Positions 1-8,908 of a DNA stretch of 64,000 nucleotides are shown here, in pieces. The notes below the pieces were generated by a model, which did not search any database, was not told the DNA's origin, and saw only the letters and a list, made by a program, of their open reading frames with translations. The stretch covers positions 1,426,001 to 1,490,000 of the forward strand of contig NC_057378.1 in assembly GCF_016906535.1 (NCBI RefSeq), read 5' to 3'. The stretch comes from Rhizoctonia solani. Taxonomy: Eukaryota > Basidiomycota > Agaricomycetes > Cantharellales > Ceratobasidiaceae. The translations under genes and the position numbers were made by a program. How positions within the stretch are numbered: position 1 is the stretch's first letter; each line of letters opens with the position of its first letter.

Positions 1-912
1 GTTAGCCATGTGTGGAAACTGCACGGATTACCGGTCAAAACCGTTTTGGATTGCGGAACCACGTTCACGGGAAAATTCTTAAGGGCACTATACCAACGAC
101 TTGGGGTTAAACCAGCCTTCTCATCAGCCTACCACCCGGAATCCGATGGCCAAACGGAGAGAGTTAACCAATTCATTGAGTTCTACCTCAGGTCGTATGT
201 TGCAGCGGATCACTCGGACTGGGCCACATGGTTGCCATTGGCGGAGTATGCTTACAACAACGCAAAACACTCCGCCACAGGGAAAACCCCCTTTGAGTTG
301 GTTTATGGGAGAAACCCTGTGATGAACCCATCAAATGTCCTGGCAAACGTTCCAGAGGCAGATCTTGTGGCTGACACACTATCCCGGGAATGGCAGGAAG
401 CAGAATCAGCACTCAAGATGACAAAGGAACGCATGACAAGCACCAGAGGGGTAGTACCGGAATACTCTGTAGGCAAAAAGGTCTGGTTAGATGGAAAAAA
501 CGTAGAGCTAAGGACCAACTCCAACAAACTGGACCCCAAGCGACTAGGACCATTTGAAATCACAGAGAAGATCTCTAGTCACGCTTACCGCCTGAACCTA
601 CCAGAAACCCTCAAAATCCATGATGTGTTCTACGTGGGATTACTGTCTAAGGTCCATGAATCCCTAAGCCAGCCATTTCCTAACCAACCCCCTCCTGAAA
701 CAATAGAAGGGGAGGAAGAGTATGAAGTTGAAAAGATCATCAACTCCAAAAGACAACGAGGAAAGTGGTTCTACTTGATAAAATGGAAGGGCTATGGACC
801 AGAAGATAACTCGTGGGAACCGGAAGAACTCCTGGAACACAGCCAAGAGGAAATTCAACGCTTCAACAAGTCACAACTGAAAAAGGCTCGTGACTCCGCC
901 AAGAGCCTTTAA
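1..912 (+). pseudogene. Ty3/gypsy pol 3' end: integrase core and chromodomain (partial, cut by window start)
   Basis: Open from base 1 to the TAA at 910-912; the true start lies upstream of the window. Integrase inserts cDNA into the chromosome. The second catalytic Asp (LDCGTTF, where the other copies have DRG) and the Glu (SDGQTERVN) of the DD35E triad are visible; the first Asp is outside the window. An integrase C-terminal segment follows (LDPKRLGPFEI, IHDVFYVGLLSKV). A chromodomain comes last (EEYEVEKI, WFYLIKWKGYG, NSWEPEELL), which in chromoviruses directs integration to particular chromatin. A purine-rich tract (911-922) and the LTR at 924 follow at once, so this is the 3' end of an element sharing that LTR with copy A1 downstream. 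The visible frame has no stop. Family assignment is confident; activity cannot be judged. Confidence 0.93.
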
Positions 913-923
913 GGGGAGGGCAA

Positions 924-1483
924 TGTTATAACCTCCTAACATATACCATTAGAATCGCACGATTTTTCTGTTATTTTAGTATTTTTTACGGACTCAATAT
1001 CTTTTATTTTTCGATCACGTGATCTCGGCGCTTTTTTATGCCAAGATGCCGCGCCGAGATGCCGTGCCAAGGGCGCTTAGGAGAAATCCACGCTTCTGCG
1101 CAGCCCGCAGCACGCTTCTCTTTCACATGTAGGCTTCTATTCACACACGCACAGACCACATGTAGTTAGTAGTTTTGTCTATATATACAGCAGGAAAATT
1201 GCTTGGAGACACCAAGTCAATTTTACCTTGTCTCATACTCATTGAGGAGGACATCCAGCCAGCTAAGTAGCCGGCCCCATTAGTCATCAGTAGTCAACCC
1301 CCTTGCTTAACCTACCACACCTCCCAGGCCTAAGGCCCCCTCGCAGTAGTATAGATAAGCATACCGCCTTAAGCGGCATTAGGATAGCCTAGTATAGTAG
1401 TAGATTACCTTGTTGCTTGTAGTAGTACGGCCTTAAGCGCCCGCTCCCACCAGCGTGTACCCACCTTACAGTGGAGTACGACA
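924..1483 (+). repeat. LTR, family A (560 bp)
   Basis: Starts TGTTATAACC after the polypurine tract and ends GAGTACGACA. The same termini (TGTTA...ACA) recur at 6432-6983, 30930-31476, 34478-35069 and 47436-47995. It contains a TATA box, a self-primer-like segment and the recurring CACGTGATC motif near 1016. Confidence 0.9.
1180..1226 (+). promoter_or_regulatory. LTR A core promoter and self-primer segment
   Basis: TATATATA at 1180-1187 is a TATA box. CAAGTCAATTTTAC at 1213-1226 begins 33 nt downstream, where transcription would start. Its partner after the LTR is GTAAAATCAACTTG at 1486-1499, whose reverse complement differs at two adjacent positions. Other family A copies (about 31206 and 43632) keep the exact complement. 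This geometry matches Tf1-type self-priming. Confidence 0.6.
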
Positions 1484-1485
1484 TT

Positions 1486-1499
1486 GTAAAATCAACTTG
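1486..1499 (+). other. Primer-binding site, self-complementary type
   Basis: GTAAAATCAACTTG starts two bases after the LTR. No TGG typical of a tRNA-type site follows the LTR. The segment pairs with the LTR segment at 1213-1226 (12 of 14), so the mRNA 5' end may serve as primer. Confidence 0.6.
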
Positions 1500-2003
1500 C
1501 TTGTAGGCTTGTTTGACAAGGAGAGGACCCCCTGTACTAGCACGAGGGAAAAACACGTGATCTGGGCCACCTTGCGGGGTAGAATAATCAAAAACCCCCC
1601 ACCCACACGTAGTACCAAATTGCTATAAGGCAGACGGGCTCCAATCCCCCGCATACCACGTGTTTTGCCGGAACACAGTAGTTAGCGACCTTAGTCAGCT
1701 GAAACACCCGCTTGTAGAAAACCCGCTCATATCACGATTGCTAGATCTGTTGATTTGTTGTAGGGACTATCCAACGCTAGGTGCTTGACGCAAAGGTTTA
1801 GCGCCCACATACTACACAAAAACCGCCCATAAGTCCTGATATAGGCACTACCTCCCCCACGCTGTTTCCACCATTCCCTCCACACGCTCTGGAGTCCCAC
1901 ACCATACTCCCGTCCCTCCAGCCGCTCCTCTCGACGTTCCGTTCCAACCCATTCCCAACCACCCTCTTGCAGCGCATCTCCCACTTTGCAAGACTTGCCA
2001 AGG
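1500..2003 (+). other. Untranslated leader of copy A1
   Basis: No convincing ORF. Several short blocks are shared with the leaders of D1 (8416-8908), A2 (35084-35590) and D3 (62535-63020): CCCTGTACTAGCAC followed by AGGGAAA, GTACCAAATTGCTA, CCAACGCTAG, and ATAAGTCCT near the gag start. The LTRs of families A and D are unrelated by eye, so conserved leader blocks suggest a shared RNA function such as packaging, priming or translation. Confidence 0.5.
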
Positions 2004-3193
2004 ATGGAACCGGAACCGTCCCTTGCCGCTCTCCTCAAGGCTATCACAGCCCTCACAGCCACAGTCGGGTCCCTCCAGGACCAAATCAAATCACAAGGCC
2101 AACAGCTCAATGAGCTCAAGGCCATATGTAAGGAGACCGCCGACTTACTCGGCGACAAGGATCAAGGAACCCAAGCCCAGCCTGGCCCATCGGCTGGGCC
2201 TGTCACTCCCCCCACTCATACAGGGGGAGAAGCGCACACTCCAGGAACGGTTAAGCCTGGACTCAAGGCCCCCTTCCGCCCATCAAGAGGAATGGGCTTT
2301 GACTCAGAAGAGGAGGAAGAACCCAGGCGAGCTCCCAAAAAAGAGCCTCGCGACACGCCTAAACGGAGCCTCAGCTCCCTCACCCCCTTTGATTCAGGGT
2401 CCAGCGTAAAGCGGCCCAAAATGGAGCTCCCAGATCCATATAAGGGAGATTCCAGGGGACGGAAGGCAACCCAGTGGCTAGATTGTATGCTACTGTGGGT
2501 CGCACTTCACCAAGATCAATTTGATGAAGAAGAACAAATGGTTGTGTGGATTCTATACCACATGACAGATAAAGCTGCCAACTGGGCTCTTCCCATTATT
2601 GGGACTATTATCAAGGGCGAGGGAAATCCCCCCACTACCATCCCGGCCTTAACGGCCAAATTCAAAGAAGCCTTTGCCGATCCAGATGCAAAGAGGGCGG
2701 CCGCCAGGAAGATTGCCGCATTGACTCAGACCACTACCACGTCTGAGTACGTCACAGAATTCCGCAATCTTATGGCGGAACTTGACTGGAACACTGAGGC
2801 GTACATTGCCCAGTTTACGCGCGGTCTTCACTGGAAGGTGAAAGAACTCCTGTCCACCAAGGACAATATTCCCAACAATGACCTAGAGGCCATATTTGCC
2901 GCCTCGGTCAAGATTGACAACACTTGTTGGGAGAACAAGGAAACCGCCCCAAAAAGGCTCCCACCAAGGCCCCGGTTGCCACGACCACCTCTACCTCCAC
3001 CACTACCACCAGGGTCCGTTTGTCCAAGGACCCCAACTATGTCACCCCGGAGGAAAGGGACCGTTGCCGCGCATCTGGCCTTTGCGTCAAATGCGGCCAG
3101 AAAGGGCATGGGATCAAACAATGTCCCAATGGATGGAAAGCCACCATCAAGGAAGCCGCCAAGGTGGGAGAAGTAGAGTCGGAAAAAGAATAA
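2004..3193 (+). pseudogene. gag of copy A1 (one frameshift)
   Basis: Gag forms the virus-like particle. The first ATG of the frame is at 2004 (MEPEPSL); the open frame reaches slightly further up but without an ATG. The order is an N-terminal helical segment (SLQDQIKSQGQQLNELK), a Ser/Pro-rich acidic linker, a capsid-like region (LPDPYKGDSRGRKATQWLD to RGLHWKVKELL) and a CCHC zinc knuckle CVKCGQKGHGIKQC near 3088-3130. The knuckle is in a different frame from the capsid part, so a one-base indel lies near 2890-2930. The stop TAA at 3191-3193 is two codons after a degraded slippery heptamer. Confidence 0.85.
3181..3187 (+). promoter_or_regulatory. Degraded -1 frameshift site (GGAAAAA)
   Basis: Codons read tcG GAA AAA GAA TAA. 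The equivalent heptamer is GGGAAAA in D1, D2, D3 and A2. Pol continues in the -1 frame directly after this point. One substitution has removed the X-XXY-YYZ pattern here. Confidence 0.5.
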
Positions 3194-6100
3194 AGCCAAG
3201 GACTGCCGTCAAGCCCTTGGTGAAATCTATAGAATCACATGTATCAGATCCGGTTGTTGAATTTGTTTCTATTGCTCTCGATTCAAATAAAAAACCATTG
3301 CTATATCTTGATCTGATTATGTCAAATCAACCGGCAGACACCCTCAAAACTCTCATTGACTCAGGAGCTACGTCAAACTTTATCTCCCCACAATCGTAGA
3401 AAAATACAAAATCCCCAAAACCCTACTCGAAAATCCACAAGTAGTGAGAATGTTAGATGGTACCATTTCACAGACTGGTCGCATTTGGCACCAGGTACTC
3501 CTCACAGTTTCGGCCAATGGCCATATACACTCCATCCCCTTAGTCTGCCCCATTGGGACCACACCCGCCATACTTGGCATGACATGGCTCACTCAGGAGT
3601 CACCCCTCATAGACTGGAACCTAGGCACGGTCACCTTCCCAGAACAAATCCAGATTGCCTCGGAGGAAGAAGCGGATCCTGACCCGTTAGCAGACCTACC
3701 CACGGAATATCACAAGTTTGCCAGGGTATTTGGCAAAGAGGAATTTAAGGTTCTCCTCCCCACAGGGAATATGACATTGCCATCAACCTACTCCCTGACG
3801 CCAAACTCTCACCCGGTCCTATTTACGGCATGACCGATGCAGAATCCAAAGCGCTAAAACAACACATTGATGAGGAACTGGCAACGGGCAAGATCCGCCC
3901 TAGTACCTCCTCAGCAGGCGCCCCGGTCATGTTTGTGAAAAAGGCAGATGGATCCCTCAGCTGGTTGTGGACTACCAAAAGCTCAATGACGTAACCCACA
4001 AAAACGTTTACCCCCTACCAAGGCAGGATGACCTCATGGCCAAACTCAGGCATGCAAAAATATTTACAAAGCTTGACTTGCGATGGGGATATAATAACGT
4101 TAGGATCAAGGAAGGCAATGAATGGAAGACAGCGTTCCGCACTAAATGGCTTATTTGAGTACTTAGTCATGCCATTTGGACTTACAACGCCCCAGCTGCC
4201 TTTCAGCATTTATGAACGATCTGTTTAGGGATCTCATTGACGTCACTGTAGTCATTTACCTGGACAACATACTGATCTTCTCAGAAGACCCCAAGGATCA
4301 TCCAGGCCACGTCAGGGAAGTTCTATCACGGCTAATGAAGAACCAGTTGTTCTGCAAGCTGTCAAAATGCCACTTCCACGTCACCACAGTGGATTATCTG
4401 GGCATTGTCATATCCCCAGCTGGCTTTTCCATGGATCAAAAGAAGATTGAAGCGGTCACCTCCTGGCCCCAGCCCAAGACAGTCAAACAGGTCCAGGCTT
4501 TCTTAGGCTTTGTCAATTACCTCTGCCGGTTTATCCCCAATTTTAGTTTGGTTGCGCGCCCCCTACATAATCTCACAAAAAAGGAAACCCCTTGGTCATG
4601 GGGTAACCTGGAGGAAGCTGCTTTTCAGGAACTAAAGTCCCTTGTCACCCGGTCACCCGTCCTAATCCATTCCAACCCCAGCCTCCCTACTACCTAGAAC
4701 GGACGCGTCAGGCGTAGCCATGGGCGCCATCTTAAGTCAACGAGGAGAGGATAACCGCCTTCACCCAGTTGCATATATGTCCAAGTCCTTTTCCGGAGCA
4801 GAAGCCAACTATGACACCCATGATAAGGAGCTTCTAGCAATTATTAAAGCCCTGGAAGAATGGCGTATTTTCCTGGAGGCACAAACAAGCCAATTCAGGT
4901 GTTCACAGATCATTGAAACCTAGAATACTGGATGCAGGCTAGAACCTTCAATCAAAGACACGCTAGATGGCGCGTTTTCCTGAGCGATTTCAATTTCGAA
5001 ATCCACTATCGTCCAGGGAAACCCTATCATCCAGTTCTTAACAGAGGACGCTGATAATGCACCACCTTCCATCAGAAAAGCCTATCGAGACTATGACTGG
5101 GAAGAGGACCTCCTTTGGTACCGCGGAAAACTAGTTGTCCCAGATTCGGAACCCCTCAAGGAGCGACTACTAAGGGAATCCACGACTCCCCTTTGGCAGG
5201 ACACCCCGGGCAACAACGGACCCTTGAACTACTGAGTCGTAACTACTGGTGGCCAGGAATGAAGTCCACTGCCAAGGAATGGGTAGAATGCTGCCCTGTA
5301 TGTCAGGCCAATCGACGAGCATGCCCCTACCATTGCCCTAAAACCCTTGGAAGTCCCCCGTTCCCATTCCACACAATTTCCTATGACTTCATCACAGGGT
5401 TCCCTAAGTCAAATGGTTACAATGCGATTCTAGTAGTTATTGACTCTTTTTCCAAATTCGGGCACTTTATCCCAACCTTGAAGAAGGTCACAGCCAAGGG
5501 TCTGGCAGATCTATTTGTCAGCCACGTATGGAAATTGCACGGGTTACCAATCAGAACCATCTTGGATAGAGGCACCACGTTCACAGGAAAGTTCCTTAGG
5601 GCACTCTACCTAAGATTAGGAATCAGACCATTGTTTTCCTCAGCATACCACCCAGAATCCAACGGTCAGACGGAGCAAGTGAACCAATTCATTGAATTCT
5701 ACCTCCGCTGTACGTAGCCGCGGATCATTCAGACTGGGCCACATGGTTACCTTTGGCGGAGTACGCGTACAACAACGCCAAACACGCGTCCACGGGGAAG
5801 ACACCCTTTGAGTTGGTCTATGGAAGAAACCCAGTGATGAATCCCTCCAACGTACCATCCAACGTGCCGGAAGCGGACCAATTAGCAAATACCTTGGCCA
5901 ATGAATGGAAGGAGCTGAATCCGCCCTCAGAATGAGCAAGGAGAAGATGATCAGGGACAAAGGGACCATACCTGAATATTCAATTGGCAAAATGGTCTGG
6001 CTGGATGGGAAGAATGTGGAACTCAGGACCAACTCCAATAAACTGGACCCTAAGAGACTAGGCCCTTTCAAAGTTTTAGAGAAAATTTCTAGCCACGCAT

Positions 6101-6420
6101 ATTGCCTAAAGCTGCTGGAAACTCTGAAAATCCACAATGTATTCTATGTAGGACTATGTTGAAAGTCCACAGATCTCCTAGCCAACCTTTCCCGGAACAA
6201 CCCCTCCAGAAACAATTGAGGGGGAAGAAGGTACAAAGTGGAACAAATTATTGACTCCAAAAGACAACGAGGGAAATGGTTCTCTGATCAAATGGAAGGG
6301 ATACGGACCAGAGGACAATTCATGGGAACCGGAAGAACTCCTGGAGCACAGCCAGGAAGAAATTCAACGCTTCAACAAATCACGACTGAAAAAGGCTTGT
6401 GACTCCGCCAAGAGCCTTTG
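3194..6420 (+). pseudogene. pol of copy A1: protease, RT, RNase H, integrase, chromodomain (multiply broken)
   Basis: The protease motif LIDSGATSNFIS is in the -1 frame just before 3395. RT follows in at least three frames: [16 protein letters not shown] near 4070-4110, then the catalytic box as YLDNILIF near 4257-4280, where the second Asp of YLDD is Asn (AAC). RNase H is partly seen (ANYDTHDKELLAIIKALEEW near 4806). Near 5020, about 150 codons expected between the RNase H end and the integrase zinc finger are missing. The integrase zinc finger (H...HPGQQRTLELL...C..CQ), core and chromodomain (about 6220-6400) continue in shifting frames to TGA at 6419-6421. Non-functional. Confidence 0.88.
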
Positions 6421-6431
6421 AAGGGGGGCAA

Positions 6432-6983
6432 TGTTACAATCCCCTGACATATACCATTGAACTTGTATGATTTTCTCTTATTTTTAGTATCTTTCCGAAC
6501 CTTGTATCTTATGTTTTCGATCACGTGACCTTGGCGCTTATTATGCCGAGATGCCGCGCCGAGATGCCGTGCCAAGGGCGCTTAGGAGAAATCCACGCTT
6601 CTGCGCAGTCCGCAGCACGCTTCTCTTTTCACACGGACTCTTCTTTTCTCACAAGCACAGACCATGTAGATAGTGTGCTCTTGCATATATACAGCAGAAA
6701 TCGCTTGGAGTCCCCAAGTCGATTTTACCTTGTCTCTTACTCACTAGAGAAGGTAGTCAGCCAGCTAAGTAGCCGGCCCTCAGTAGAAACAGAAGCACTC
6801 ACCTCTTGATTAACTCATCACACCCCAGGCCTCAGGCCCCCTTGTCGACAGTAGATAGTAGTAGAGCGCCTTAAGCGCTAGTAGTATAGCCTTTAGTAGA
6901 TAGATTACATAAGCAAGTGTAGTAGTACGGCCTCAAGCGCCCGCCCACTAGCGTGTACCCAACCTTACAGTTGGCGTACAACA
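6432..6983 (+). repeat. LTR, family A (3' LTR of A1, 552 bp)
   Basis: Begins TGTTACAATC after the polypurine tract AAGGGGGGCAA and ends GCGTACAACA. The self-primer segment here reads CAAGTCGATTTTAC. The following 90 bases (6984-7074) show no recognisable feature. Confidence 0.9.
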
Positions 6984-7074
6984 AAACACTATGTTTTAGC
7001 ACAAAATCTTACAAATCCATCAACAACTAAGCTCACAACCCCACTTTTGCTGTAACTCAACCTGCAAAACTTTT

Positions 7075-7471
7075 GCCAATTATGGAGAAAAGGTGCATTT
7101 AGTGCTGGCACTTAAGCACTGATTAAGCACCAGAGCACTTGCCTATGCAACAGGGGGGACCCTGAATTTCTGTGTGTAGCTACAGATAGAATATTGTATA
7201 TTAAATACTAAAAAACAAGGAAAATATTGGTAGTTGCTGTTTATCTACTCAGCTGAATTTATATGTATTTCAATGAGTGAGAAAACAGCATATATGCAGA
7301 AGATATTGCATAGAGGGTATTCCTGAAGCTTATAGGTTTTGCCAAGGTTTCAATTGAAAAGAGGAGCCTTGAAACCTTAGTTTGCATCTTCATCTCATTT
7401 TATTGACTGTAATTCTTACTTGTGTAAAAATAAAATAAGTACAGATTAATGAAAATGTCATATCCATAACT
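7075..7471 (-). repeat. LTR, family E, truncated
   Basis: About 400 bp closely similar, in the same orientation, to the right part of the complete solo LTR at 40896-42416 (shared stretches include TGCCTATGCAACAGGGGGGA and CAGCTGAATTTATATGTATT). The outer LTR end lies at about 7471; the remainder is missing on the left. Confidence 0.7.
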
Positions 7472-7687
7472 TAGGCAGGTGAGGATGGGTGCTACTTCTG
7501 ACTACTGGTAAGTCAAAGGACTGTAAGGTCCTAACACTACTGCTGACTACTGGTACCTGTCTGTGATGGTGACAAGGTAAAATTAACTTGGGATCTCCAA
7601 GCAATTTCCTGCTGTATATATACACAAGAAAGACTAATTACAAATTGAAGCCAGTGTGAGAAAGGAAGTCCTAAGAATAAAGAGAAG
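7472..7687 (-). repeat. LTR, family A, minus strand, left part (split by D1)
   Basis: GACAAGGTAAAATTAACTTG and CAAGCAATTTCCTGCTGTAT are the reverse complement of the family A self-primer and TATA region. The LTR resumes at 14273 after the D1 insertion and finishes at 14478. Its left (3') end is eroded. Confidence 0.7.
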
Positions 7688-8010
7688 TGTCGTAGACACA
7701 GTTGATACCAGGGAATTTATCCCCATTTTCTCGAATTTAAACGAAGACAAACGGACGACATTTTCAATCACGTGACCTCGGCGCTTATAACATACGCTAA
7801 GCGCCGAGCCACGTCCCCTTCCGCGCTTAGTCAGCATGAAGTCCTAAGAATAAAGAGAAGTGTCGTAGACACAGTTGATACCAGGGAATTTATCCCCATT
7901 TTCTCGAATTTAAACGAAGACAAACGGACGACATTTTCAATCACGTGACCTCGGCGCTTATAACATACGCTAAGCGCCGAGCCACGTCCCCTTCCGCGCT
8001 TAGTCAGCAT
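7665..8010. repeat. Perfect tandem duplication, 2 x 173 bp, across the D1 left boundary
   Basis: 7665-7837 and 7838-8010 are identical by eye. Each unit contains 23 bp of flanking host sequence (gaagtcctaagaataaagag plus AAG) and the first 150 bp of the D1 LTR. The TSD AGAAG therefore appears twice on the left side. It formed after D1 inserted, or it is an assembly artefact. Confidence 0.85.
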
Positions 8011-8400
8011 ACGTAGCCACCTCCACCTGATGACATCACTATGACACGTCAGTGACACGTATGCATGAGTAAGGCCAACTGAGGAACGGGGTTCTTATTT
8101 GATACGGTATTGCATATAAATGTATTTGTAATTAGTTAGCTCTGTAATATATAAGGAGGCCAACCAACCATGGTAACACCCAGGTCGATTACCTCTTGTT
8201 GCATCCACTCAGTGTACGAGGGCCTTACAGCCCAGCAATTACTTAGTTAAGCCACTTAGATAGTCCACACCGCCTTAAGCGGCTTTGTCGTTGTACTCGT
8301 CGCCGCAGATAGGTTTGTTGTCGCCTTACTGCAACTTTCTCATTGTACACCGCGGCCACAAGCGCCATCCCCCTCGACGCCCTAACGGACGTCTAGGACA
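7861..8400 (+). repeat. 5' LTR of D1, family D (540 bp)
   Basis: TGTCGTAGAC to GTCTAGGACA. A further 150-bp LTR start lies at 7688-7837 through the tandem duplication. Compared with the 3' LTR it lacks about 51 bp near 8291, between two similar CTCGTC(G/A)CCG motifs, which suggests slippage between short repeats. Confidence 0.9.
8148..8194 (+). promoter_or_regulatory. LTR D core promoter and self-primer segment
   Basis: TATATAAG at 8148-8155 is followed 34 nt later by AGGTCGATTACCT (8182-8194), the exact reverse complement of the 13 nt at 8403-8415 just after the LTR. The distance fits transcription starting at or next to the self-primer. Confidence 0.75.
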
Positions 8401-8402
8401 CT

Positions 8403-8415
8403 AGGTAATCGACCT
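8403..8415 (+). other. Primer-binding site, self-complementary (13/13)
   Basis: AGGTAATCGACCT begins two bases after the LTR and pairs perfectly with 8182-8194. The site is kept in D3 (63021-63033, minus strand). No tRNA 3'-end complement starting TGG is present. Confidence 0.78.
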
Positions 8416-8908
8416 TAAGTCGGTTGCAAACCGTGCCCACAAAGCACACCCTACTCAGTCTCGACAAACGAGAAGGTCCCCTGTACTAGCACAAGGGAAA
8501 TCACCTGATTGGGCTCGCCTTTCGCTATCAATAATCAAACTAGCGTTGGCCCCAGGTAGTACCAAATTGCTATAACAGACGGATCCTGATCGTCGCCCAC
8601 CGGTCACCGCACCCTTTGTCAGCGGAGCTAGTCAGCAGATCCACCCGCTTGCAGAAAACCCGTTCCATATCACGCCCGTACACGGCAGTTGATTGGTCAA
8701 TAGGGACTGTCCAACGCTAGGCGGTTGACGCAAGCTCTTAGCGCCAGTACAATAAAGCGCCCCATAAGTCCTAATACAGGCACCCTTGGCTATACAGCCC
8801 CCATTACCCCCACTCTCGCCCACCATTACGTCACGCACCCCCTCTCGCGCTTCCTCCCGCGCTTCCCAACGCGCCACCTCCCACCAAGGCCGTTCATATC
8901 CTCATGAA
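8416..8908 (+). other. Untranslated leader of D1
   Basis: The gag frame stays open from about 8786 but has no ATG before 8909. The leader shares blocks with family A leaders (TACTAGCACAAGGGAAA near 8483, GTACCAAATTGCTATAA near 8560, CCAACGCTAGG near 8710, CATAAGTCCTAATACAGGCA near 8764). Confidence 0.5.

Larger units (their letters stand above)
924..6983 (+). mobile_element. Ty3/gypsy chromovirus, family A, copy A1 (degenerate)
   Basis: LTR (924-1483), leader, gag, pol, polypurine tract and LTR (6432-6983) are in normal order on the plus strand. The two LTRs differ at many sites along their length, more than expected for a recent insertion, so they may not be the original pair. The left LTR also serves as 3' LTR of the partial element at 1-912, giving an internal-LTR-internal-LTR tandem array. 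Pol is broken by several frameshifts and an internal deletion. A TSD cannot be tested because the left end of the array is outside the window. Confidence 0.88.

Noticed and set aside
1727..2158. 143-codon minus-strand ORF over the A1 leader and gag start
   Set aside because: Not conserved in other leaders and has no known domain; it overlaps the gag start antisense.
7665..8010. Second, separate LTR D insertion at 7688
   Set aside because: The 173-bp copies are identical and include the same host flank, so this is a tandem duplication, not an independent insertion.
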